From Ardenticatenales bacterium (GTDB taxonomy: Bacteria; Chloroflexota; Anaerolineae; Promineifilales; UBA4811), in assembly GCA_013139935.1 (NCBI GenBank), contig WSZX01000163.1, positions 1 through 9,449 of the forward strand: a stretch of DNA of 9,449 nt, given 5' to 3'. The notes beneath the pieces were generated by a model that made no database searches, was not told where the DNA came from, and saw nothing but the letters and a program-made list of their open reading frames with translations. Every line of letters starts with the position of its first letter. Position 1 is the stretch's first letter. Positions 1 to 5,022 of the stretch are shown one piece after another. A program made the position numbers and the translations under genes.

Positions 1-157
1 CTGTATCACCAGTCTCATTTCAAGTACTGGTTCAACAACAACCTGGTGTTCTTGTGGCCGCGGAGTGCACCTGATTCACCATCTGAAGTGCTTGTTCAAA
101 AACAACTTGGCCTTCTTGTGGACGTTCCACCTCTGATTCCGTGTTCAAAACGGGAAG
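1..157. repeat. Degenerate tandem repeat, about 60/61-bp period
   Basis: Two units, 7-67 and 68-127, each begin CACC and share a core of about 39 bases that is roughly 80% identical (AAGT.CT.GTTCAA, then AACAAC, then TTCTTGTGG). A third, shortened unit starts at 128 with CACCTCTGATTCC. On the minus strand each unit can be read as about 20 codons starting Pro-Gln-Glu and containing Gln-Val-Val, but the 61-base first unit throws the frame, so no continuous ORF results. The tract is visibly less GC-rich than its neighbours. It lies directly downstream of the MazG-like gene, and the minus-strand reading of the second unit is in the same frame as that gene after its UGA stop. It could be a decayed coding repeat, the start of a repeat protein that runs off the window edge, or a non-coding repeat. 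Confidence 0.5.
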
Positions 158-526
158 TCATTTCTTGTCAAGTGCGAAATGGCCCCTTAACTGGTCCGGG
201 GGATACCTCTTCCCGCTGCGTTCCAGCTTGTCCAGCACCGCCGCGGCCAGATCCTCGATCCCCAGCGCATTGGCCATCGAGAGGCAGTAGATGAGCACAT
301 CGGCCAACTCATCGACGGCCGCTTGCGGCGCTCCGTTCTGAGTGACATCCTCGGTCGCTTGGCCGGCCGACTGCCATTGAAAGCACTCCATCAACTCGGC
401 TGCCTCAATGGCGATGGACATGCTCAGGTGTTTGGGACTGTGGAACTGCTCCCAATCACGCTCGCGAACAAAGGCGCGTATGTGGGAGCGGAGATCGGCC
501 AAGGTAGATGCAGCCGGTTGACTCAT
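158..526 (-). CDS. MazG-like nucleotide pyrophosphohydrolase (dCTP pyrophosphatase type)
   Basis: This 122-residue protein is a complete small all-alpha NTP pyrophosphatase of the MazG/RS21-C6 superfamily, which hydrolyses (d)NTPs to the monophosphate and pyrophosphate and cleans non-canonical nucleotides from the pool. The metal-binding pattern is visible: the E-x-x-E pair at Glu41/Glu44 (IEAAELMECFQW) and the E-x-x-D pair at Glu73/Asp76 (DELADVLIY). The N-terminal RDWEQFHSPKHL stretch is typical of the DCTPP1-like branch rather than E. coli MazG, and the length fits a single-domain member. Its ATG overlaps the stop of the upstream gene (ATGA at 526-523), so translation is probably coupled. 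It is the third gene of an operon with a probable selenoprotein and a protein of unknown function. The fold is clear; the exact substrate cannot be read from sequence. Confidence 0.9.
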   Translation of the reverse strand: MSQPAASTLADLRSHIRAFVRERDWEQFHSPKHLSMSIAIEAAELMECFQWQSAGQATEDVTQNGAPQAAVDELADVLIYCLSMANALGIEDLAAAVLDKLERSGKRYPPDQLRGHFALDKK

Positions 527-1359
527 TTCCCGGCGTCGGCAGCAGTTCGGGCCAGCTTGATGGCAACGCCGCCGCCAGGCACCAACCGGTCGATGGCGTC
601 AATGCCGACGTCAAAGAGTTCGTCCAGGGCCAGAGCTTTGCCAACCGGCTCGTCAAGGCGGACCCCCTCGGTGACCAGTTTTCCTGTCAGCCCGTCGAAT
701 TCGGCCACTGCCGCGCGGTCCTTGGGGGCCCAAAGGAACTCAAAGGTGTAGACCGGCCGATAGTAGAGGTCGATTCGCTCAATAGTGATCAAGTCCTGCT
801 GAATGGTATCAGCATCCAGCGGTTTGAGCAGGGCCGAAAGCGCCTGGCGTGTTACGGTTGAGGCTTGCACCTGAGCGGGAACGACGGCGCTCTCGGCCGG
901 TTTCCAGCCCACAAGGTCGGGGATGAGCTCGGTCTCGAACTGTAAATAGTGTGCCCAATCCTGCGGTTCGCCGGTCACCGCATCCATGATTCGCTCCGCA
1001 GTTCCCTCCTCTCGACACTTTTCCAACCCTACCAGGGTAAAGCTGCGCGGGCTACCGCTGGGGACATACTCCCGTTGGTCAATCACCACCGTGCGGACTT
1101 CCGGTTGGGGAATGGGTATCTGGTAGTGGCGGGTGCGGTCGTACAGATAGCGAGATGAGCAACGGACGTGCCAGAACGGCCGCCACCGTTTCTCCTGTTG
1201 GCTGATTTTGATGTCGTCCGGTTTGGGGCGGGCAAAGATCTTGCCCAGTCCGCTGGCAAAGGCGGCCGCTTTGTTGTCCCAGGCCCGTTCCTTGACCTCC
1301 TCCCAGCTCAACGTTTCGATCAGCGAAAAGGCGCGCCCCTCGGCAAACGCTATCTCCAT
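523..1359 (-). CDS. Conserved hypothetical protein, 278 aa, between SelW-like and MazG-like genes
   Basis: I do not recognise the family. The ORF starts at ATG 1359, two bases after the stop of the SelW-like gene, with a purine-rich AGAGGATGG ribosome-binding sequence inside the end of that gene. It ends in an ATGA overlap with the MazG-like gene. The protein looks soluble, with no signal peptide or clear membrane segment. A middle segment has an aromatic/basic stretch (KRWRPFWHV, then Tyr- and His-rich). The C-terminal third contains YYRPVYTFEFLW followed by an EFDGLTGKLV strand-turn-strand, which resembles the short PepSY-like beta repeats that end in 'D-x-x-TG', then a helix and a glycine-containing tail (PGGGVAIKLA). 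The resemblance is a visual impression only. Its position suggests co-expression with a selenoprotein redox partner and a nucleotide-pool enzyme. No catalytic motif is evident. Confidence 0.75.
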   Translation of the reverse strand: MEIAFAEGRAFSLIETLSWEEVKERAWDNKAAAFASGLGKIFARPKPDDIKISQQEKRWRPFWHVRCSSRYLYDRTRHYQIPIPQPEVRTVVIDQREYVPSGSPRSFTLVGLEKCREEGTAERIMDAVTGEPQDWAHYLQFETELIPDLVGWKPAESAVVPAQVQASTVTRQALSALLKPLDADTIQQDLITIERIDLYYRPVYTFEFLWAPKDRAAVAEFDGLTGKLVTEGVRLDEPVGKALALDELFDVGIDAIDRLVPGGGVAIKLARTAADAGK

Positions 1360-1361
1360 GA

Positions 1362-1601
1362 TTAGCCATCCTCTCGTTTTACCAGCCCAAGCACTTCACC
1401 GGGCTCGGTATGCCGGCCGGTCTCCAACTTGGAATAGACCAGCCTCTTGTTGACAGTGACCTCGAACCGGCCACCGCCACTGGGGATGAGCTTGACGGAT
1501 GCGATGCGCGATTCGAGCCTGTTCAACAACTCTCCCGTCAGACTGACGGCCCGAGGAGTATAGTTTCAAGCTGCACAGTATTCTATGGTGATCTCTAACA
1601 T
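1362..1601 (-). CDS. SelT/SelW/SelH (Rdx) family selenoprotein with in-frame UGA (Sec12)
   Basis: Read from ATG 1601 to TAA 1364-1362 with the UGA at 1568-1566 decoded, this gives 79 residues. The N-terminus MLEITIEYCAAUNY carries the Cys-x-x-Sec redox motif (Cys9, Sec12) in a beta-loop-helix, as expected for the thioredoxin-like Rdx fold. The rest follows the family: PRAVSLTGELL helix, SGGGRFEVTV strand pair, and LVYSKLETGR near the C-terminus. Length and order match SelW-like proteins of about 75-100 residues; many bacterial homologues have Cys where the UGA stands. An AGAGGAA ribosome-binding sequence lies 10 bases before the ATG (1618-1612), and the gene is first in its operon. Family members are small thiol/selenol oxidoreductases whose partners are poorly known. 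The alternative, a nonsense mutation of a Cys codon, is less likely because the reading frame is intact on both sides and a SECIS-like hairpin follows. A standard gene caller would miss or truncate this gene. Confidence 0.85.
1535..1549 (-). promoter_or_regulatory. Candidate bacterial SECIS hairpin after the UGA
   Basis: On the minus strand CCGTCA-GTC-TGACGG is a perfect 6-bp stem with a GUC triloop. The loop G is the 23rd base after the UGA at 1568-1566, within the spacing known for bacterial SECIS elements (roughly 16-37 bases). An apical loop carrying G then U is the SelB-binding hallmark, and the CAGUCUG top resembles, from memory, CAGGUCUG of E. coli fdhF. A lower ACUC/GAGU stem (1559-1556 with 1532-1529) can form across an internal loop. 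The hairpin lies inside the coding sequence, as bacterial SECIS elements do. Confidence 0.65.
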
Positions 1602-1647
1602 GGGACTGGCGTTCCTCTAATCAGGTGACAACGGTTCAGTGGGTGGC

Positions 1648-1676
1648 AGTATAGCATAGTGGTTGTTATGGCGCAA
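1648..1676 (-). promoter_or_regulatory. Candidate promoter for the SelW-like operon
   Basis: On the minus strand TTGCGC (1676-1671) and TATACT (1653-1648) are separated by exactly 17 bases. The -10 matches TATAAT at five of six positions; the -35 matches only its TTG half. A start near 1641 would leave a leader of about 40 bases before the ATG at 1601. Support is by consensus only. Confidence 0.45.
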
Positions 1677-1769
1677 TCCTTGTTGCTCTCATCGGCCGAT
1701 GCGAGTTCGGACGGCGCCATTCGCAGCCGCGCCAGTTTTCCTCCTGTTGCGCGGATTTGCGCAGGAAGC

Positions 1770-1900
1770 GGCGCCTATTCTGTTTCTCGACACCCCCACC
1801 AACGAGTGATGCATGAGAGTGTAGAAGAACAAGGGAGGCGCCACCCCCGCCTCTCTCTCCCGTCGTCGCGGCGCCTGTTTCAACACCTTCATGCATGACA
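1770..1900. repeat. Mosaic of three GGCGCC...ATGCAT repeat copies
   Basis: Three related copies share the order GGCGCC, a TGTT(C)TC-like segment, ACAC, then ATGCAT. Copy A runs forward from GGCGCC 1770-1775 to ATGCAT 1809-1814. Copy B runs in reverse from GGCGCC 1842-1837 back to the same ATGCAT. Copy C runs forward from GGCGCC 1870-1875 to ATGCAT 1891-1896. A and B therefore form an imperfect inverted pair, and B and C form a second one able to fold as a long imperfect hairpin (about 1807-1900) with a pyrimidine-rich loop. It may be a small dispersed repeat (REP- or MITE-like). No transposase or target-site duplication is seen. Confidence 0.5.
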
Positions 1901-2162
1901 TCCAGAGAACCAAACGCTCGCGCCAACGCCGAGCCTGACGAGGCGGGCAGGGCGTGTGCCATGTCCGTGCCACACGCAACGGATAGCGGATACCACGGCG
2001 CGACCGTTGACCGGTCACGCGCGTACCCGCTGTTCACGTCAAAAACAAAACAGGCCCGCTTCGCCCGCGCTATTGACAATGCATTGTGGCCTCCCTGGAA
2101 ACTAGATGGTGGATCGGGTTCCCATCTGATACCAGGAAGGTCGCATTTCCTCCCGTGGCCCC

Positions 2163-2192
2163 TTGTCACCGATAGAACTTGTGTGCTATAAT
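2163..2192 (+). promoter_or_regulatory. Strong sigma-70-type promoter candidate
   Basis: TTGTCA (2163-2168, five of six matches to TTGACA) is followed after 18 bases by a perfect TATAAT (2187-2192). A start would fall near 2199. No convincing gene follows for 340 bases, so the transcript is either an unrecognised small RNA or a long leader for the lgt operon at 2539. Confidence 0.55.
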
Positions 2193-2262
2193 GAGGGCGA
2201 GGCCATGACCCTTGCGGCCGGTTGCCGGATCACACAACATGACGCCAATGAATCACCTGCGA

Positions 2263-2290
2263 TCCAGAAATCACTATTCCGATTTCTGGA
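2263..2290. repeat. Perfect 10-bp inverted repeat / hairpin
   Basis: TCCAGAAATC (2263-2272) and GATTTCTGGA (2281-2290) are perfect reverse complements around an 8-base loop, ACTATTCC. No T-tract follows on either strand, so it does not look like an intrinsic terminator. It lies about 65 bases inside the transcript expected from the 2163-2192 promoter and could be an RNA structure, or a protein-binding operator on DNA. Confidence 0.55.
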
Positions 2291-2489
2291 CCCTCGTCCC
2301 GGCCGCGCCGCGAACCACGAGCCATGCCACGGTTCTGAAACCGAAACGATAATTGAATCCGAGATTCACCGAAAAACAATTGCCGGAACAACAACTACCG
2401 GGATCGGCCGCCCGTCGCCATAAAGCCGTTCAATGAGAAGCAGGAATCGGGAGCATGCCTTGTCATCAAGTGGGAATTCGCAACCTCAG

Positions 2490-2517
2490 TTGCTGTTCTC
2501 ACTCAATGTGGTAAGAT
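2490..2517 (+). promoter_or_regulatory. Possible proximal promoter for the lgt operon
   Basis: TTGCTG (2490-2495) and TAAGAT (2512-2517) stand 16 bases apart, each matching its consensus box at four or five of six positions. A start near 2524 would leave a leader of about 15 bases that still includes the GAGGG ribosome-binding sequence at 2529-2533. Confidence 0.35.
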
Positions 2518-2538
2518 TTCGGGGTTCTGAGGGTATGC

Positions 2539-3297
2539 GTGCATCCGATACTGCTACAGTCTGGCGGGCTCTATTTGCGCAGTTACACACTGTTGCTGGA
2601 TTTGGGCTTGTTGATTGGACTGGCCATCTTTTACCGGCGGGCGCGGCGTCGGATTGCGAGGCCACATCGCTGGCTGGATGCGGCGCTGGTGGCATTGGTG
2701 CTGGGAGTGGTGGGTGCACGGCTCGGTTATGTGGCGGCTCACTGGGCCTACTTTACGCAGCAGCGGGATGAAATAGCAAGGTTCTGGCTGGGCGGGCTGT
2801 CCTGGCACGGGGGGCTGATAGGGGCATGGATTGGGCTGATCCTCTACTGCTGGCTGAAGAAACTGAGCTTTCTCAGGCTGGCCGACGAGTTGGCGCTGGT
2901 GGCCCCCCTGGTGGGCGCGGCCGCCTGGCTCGGCTGCCTGCTGGCGGGTTGTGCCTATGGTCGGGAATTGGAGCCTACTCACTGGCTGGCGGCCGACCTG
3001 CCTGACTTGTTTGGCGTCTGGGCGTTGCGAGCCAACGTCCAACTGGTGGCGGCCGCTTGGAGCCTGTTTGTGGCAGGTGTTCTGTGGGCGCTGCGTAACC
3101 GGCTCGCGACCGGGATGGTTTTTGGCCTCTTTCTGCTCCTGTACGGGGCCGGCCTGGGTCTCTCTGACTCTTTCCGTGGGGATGCGGTTCCGCATCTATG
3201 GGGGTGGCGGGCGGATTTAGTGCTTGACTGGCTGCTGGCTGCGGTGGGGGGATGTGTGGCTGGGGCGGCCTTGTTCAGGAAAAGGGTGCAAAGATGA
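2539..3297 (+). CDS. Lgt-like prolipoprotein diacylglyceryl transferase family protein
   Basis: Lgt moves a diacylglyceryl group from phosphatidylglycerol to the lipobox cysteine of prolipoproteins in the cytoplasmic membrane. This 252-residue protein is polytopic, with about seven hydrophobic segments, and keeps family landmarks: GARLGYV (59-65), GGLSWHGGLIG (85-95, with the His90 counterpart of the conserved His), AGCAYGRE (136-143) in place of the Lgt signature, and SDSFRGD (209-215, with Arg213 at the place of the late conserved Arg). It is shorter than E. coli Lgt (about 290 residues), and the signature lacks the usual Asn (AGCAYG rather than NF..GE..G), so it belongs to a divergent branch whose activity is unproven. 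The GTG start at 2539 is chosen because GAGGG at 2529-2533 gives five-base spacing. Its stop overlaps the next ATG (ATGA, 3294-3297). First gene of a four-gene operon. Confidence 0.8.
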   Translation: MHPILLQSGGLYLRSYTLLLDLGLLIGLAIFYRRARRRIARPHRWLDAALVALVLGVVGARLGYVAAHWAYFTQQRDEIARFWLGGLSWHGGLIGAWIGLILYCWLKKLSFLRLADELALVAPLVGAAAWLGCLLAGCAYGRELEPTHWLAADLPDLFGVWALRANVQLVAAAWSLFVAGVLWALRNRLATGMVFGLFLLLYGAGLGLSDSFRGDAVPHLWGWRADLVLDWLLAAVGGCVAGAALFRKRVQR

Positions 3298-4196
3298 AAC
3301 GAGCGGTCAGTGTCAGTCTGGGTAGCTCTGCTCGCGACAAGCGAGTGGAGGTGGAACTCCTGGGCGAACAGATGGTGATTGAACGGATTGGAACCGACGG
3401 TGATATCCGCCGGGCGACGCAGCTTTTTCGTGAACTGGACGGTCAGGCCGACGCTTTGGGCGTCGGCGGGATCGACCTCTGGGTGGGTACCACCCGGCGG
3501 CGCTACCCGCTGGTTGCGGCGCGCAAACTCGTTCGAGGGATCAAGGCAACCCCAGTCGTGGATGGCGGCGGGCTCAAGAATACCCTGGAACGGCGCTCTA
3601 TGCGTTACGTCGAAGAAGAGATAGGGTCCGAGATCCACCCCAAGCGGGCGATGAACACGGTAGCTCTGGATCGCTATGGGATGAGCCAGGGGTTGGTGGA
3701 GGCCGGCTATGAGACCGTTTTCGGCGATCTCATGTTTGCCATCGGTGTGCCGATCGCTATCAGGACGCTGCGACAGGTAGAAGTGCTGGCCTTTTTCCTG
3801 GCGCCGATAATCGGCCGGCTACCCATCAGCATCCTATACCCCACCGGTGACAAGCAGCACGAGAAAATCCCAAAGTTCGCCCGTTGGTACAACTGGGCGA
3901 CGCTGATCGCCGGAGATTGTCTCTACATCAAGCGGCACATGCCACCAACTCTGAGCGGCAAGACCATTCTCACCAACACCACGACGGAGGAGGATGTAGA
4001 GATCTTTCGCCGCGCGGGCGTGCGTTACCTGGTGACGACGACGCCCCGACTGGAGGGGCGCTCGTTCGGTACCAACATGATGGAGGCGGCATTGGTGGCG
4101 GTGGCGGGCAAGGGGCGGCCGCTCACGCAGCCCGAACTCGCAGATATGATCGAGCGTTTGGGGTTGCGGCCACACATCGAGAGGATCGGCGAATGA
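3294..4196 (+). CDS. Conserved protein of the type annotated 'quinate 5-dehydrogenase' (function unproven)
   Basis: This 300-residue soluble protein begins MKRAVSVSLGSSARDKRVEV and continues with ERIGTDGD, GGIDLWVG and TPVVDGGGLKNTLER motifs. I know this pattern from proteins that databases label 'quinate 5-dehydrogenase', but the label is poorly supported: the N-terminus is not a classical dinucleotide-binding GxGxxG and no quinate pathway gene is nearby. A late TNTTTEEDVEIFRRAGVRYLV segment followed by an EGRSFGTNMMEA stretch suggests a second alpha/beta domain. The start at 3294 is preferred over an earlier in-frame ATG at 3252 because it forms an ATGA overlap with lgt and has AGGAAAAGGG just upstream. 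Its stop also overlaps the ATG of a 19-codon ORF. Substrate and reaction are unknown; tight coupling with lgt-like, nucleotidyltransferase and PAP2 genes suggests a role in the same lipid-linked process. Confidence 0.75.
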   Translation: MKRAVSVSLGSSARDKRVEVELLGEQMVIERIGTDGDIRRATQLFRELDGQADALGVGGIDLWVGTTRRRYPLVAARKLVRGIKATPVVDGGGLKNTLERRSMRYVEEEIGSEIHPKRAMNTVALDRYGMSQGLVEAGYETVFGDLMFAIGVPIAIRTLRQVEVLAFFLAPIIGRLPISILYPTGDKQHEKIPKFARWYNWATLIAGDCLYIKRHMPPTLSGKTILTNTTTEEDVEIFRRAGVRYLVTTTPRLEGRSFGTNMMEAALVAVAGKGRPLTQPELADMIERLGLRPHIERIGE

Positions 4197-4252
4197 CCGA
4201 GTGGATGCATGTTCCGCTGACCGCGGCTTCGCATAGGGCTTCTTGGAGGTAG
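4193..4252 (+). CDS. Possible 19-codon coupling ORF
   Basis: An ATG at 4193 overlaps the upstream stop (ATGA) and opens a 19-residue frame, MTEWMHVPLTAASHRASWR, ending in TAG at 4250-4252. That end overlaps the GGAGGT ribosome-binding sequence (4245-4250) of the nucleotidyltransferase and lies two bases before its ATG. It fills the only gap in an otherwise overlapping operon, so it could keep ribosomes moving to the next gene. It may equally be chance; no homologue is recognised. Confidence 0.3.
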   Translation: MTEWMHVPLTAASHRASWR

Positions 4253-4254
4253 TG

Positions 4255-5022
4255 ATGGACTGTGTGGTTGCGGCCGGCGGGGTTCCGGCGGAAGATGACC
4301 TGCTCTTCGAGTACACACGGGGAAAGCCAAAGGCGTTGCTGGGAATCGCCGGCAAACCGATGGTCCAGTGGGTGATTGATGCGCTGAGCGGATCGGAGCA
4401 GATCGACCGGATAGTGCTGGTCGGACTGGGCGGAGACGATGGCATCACCTCTCCCAAGTTGGCCGGCTACGTCCCGGATCAAGGGTCCCTGCTGGCCAAT
4501 GCCATTGCCGGCGTCGGTGAGATCACTCGGCTGGGCCCGGCCGCGCGCCAGGTTGTGATGTGCAGCGCTGACATCCCCCTGATCACGCCGGAAATCGTGG
4601 ACGAGTACATCGATCAGAGCAGCGACCCCTCTGTTGATCTCCACTTTGGCGTCGTCGAACGGACCATGATGGAGAGCCGGTTCCCCGGCTCACGGCGCAG
4701 CTATGTTCACTTGACCGACGGAGATTTCGCGGGCGCTGACTTGTTTGTGATCAACCCACGGATCGCATACTCTAACCGCGAGATGTGGGATGACCTGATC
4801 GGCGGCCGAAAGAGCGCGCTCAGGCAGGCACGCCGCATAGGTGTCGGAACCTTGCTGAGATTGCTTCTGCGCCGATTGAGCATGGCAGAAGCCGAAGAGC
4901 GGGTCTCCAGGGCGCTGAATCTGCGCGGCCGCGCGGTGATTGTCAGGCAGGCAGAGTTGGGGATGGATGTGGACAAGCCATTCCAGCTCGAGATCTGCCG
5001 GCAAGAGCTGGCCGGCCGGTGA
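4255..5022 (+). CDS. MobA-like nucleotidyltransferase (GT-A fold NTP transferase)
   Basis: The 255-residue protein has the hallmarks of the NTP-transferase superfamily that joins a nucleotide to a phosphate-bearing acceptor: an N-terminal strand and loop VVAAGG (4-9), GKPKALLGIAGKPM (23-36) with the conserved lysine, the metal-binding strand MCSADIPL (102-109), and a late GMDVDKPFQLE (236-246) that supplies a second Asp-containing motif. The AGG loop is followed by an insertion (PAEDDLLFEYTR) where most relatives have a short GxGxR loop. ATG 4255 is used because GGAGGT at 4245-4250 precedes it, though the spacing of four is short; an upstream in-frame TTG at 4243 is possible. The TGA stop overlaps the next gene's GTG start. 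The acceptor is unknown; in this operon a lipid or polyprenyl phosphate, or a sugar phosphate, is plausible inference. Confidence 0.85.
   Translation: MDCVVAAGGVPAEDDLLFEYTRGKPKALLGIAGKPMVQWVIDALSGSEQIDRIVLVGLGGDDGITSPKLAGYVPDQGSLLANAIAGVGEITRLGPAARQVVMCSADIPLITPEIVDEYIDQSSDPSVDLHFGVVERTMMESRFPGSRRSYVHLTDGDFAGADLFVINPRIAYSNREMWDDLIGGRKSALRQARRIGVGTLLRLLLRRLSMAEAEERVSRALNLRGRAVIVRQAELGMDVDKPFQLEICRQELAGR

Larger units (their letters stand above)
1677..2489. other. Long intergenic region without a convincing gene
   Basis: This stretch between the divergent SelW-like operon and the lgt operon has open frames on both strands, but none resembles a known family, their GC3 is near background, and the longest (minus strand, about 1666-2169) runs through the repeat mosaic and over the selW-side promoter. 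Visible contents are the GGCGCC/ATGCAT repeat mosaic at 1770-1900, a perfect 10-bp palindrome TGACCGGTCA (2008-2017), a perfect 12-bp palindrome ACAATGCATTGT (2076-2087), a strong promoter-like sequence (2163-2192), a perfect hairpin (2263-2290) and a small hairpin CGGTT-CTGA-AACCG (2330-2343). Confidence 0.6.

Noticed and set aside
158..160. UGA stop of the MazG-like gene as a second recoded Sec codon
   Set aside because: The frame continues for about 38 codons, but the MazG-like fold is complete before the UGA, no SECIS-type hairpin with a redox motif follows, and the repeat frame then breaks.
523..1598. Several plus-strand frames opposite the minus-strand operon (for example 508-861, 1168-1365, 1410-1598)
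   Set aside because: They are antisense shadows of GC-rich coding sequence, with no ribosome-binding sequences or recognisable domains.
1362..1601. SelW-like gene as a pseudogene with a nonsense mutation
   Set aside because: The only interruption is UGA at the precise redox position, the rest of the frame is intact and well conserved, and a correctly spaced GU-loop hairpin follows. The option stays open until Sec machinery is checked.
2076..2087. ACAATGCATTGT palindrome with TTGACA overlapping it, considered as a promoter/operator
   Set aside because: No -10 box at suitable spacing follows on the plus strand, and a 12-bp palindrome alone is weak evidence.
1666..2169. Minus-strand open frame of about 167 codons in the intergenic region
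   Set aside because: It runs through the GGCGCC/ATGCAT repeat mosaic and over the candidate promoter of the SelW-like operon, has low-complexity Gly/Arg-rich segments and resembles no family.
2205..2423. Plus-strand 72-residue frame just after the strong promoter (ATG 2205)
   Set aside because: Its third-position GC is near 50%, well below the real genes here, and the product looks random. The RBS-like purines upstream are not enough; the region is better explained as a non-coding transcript or leader.
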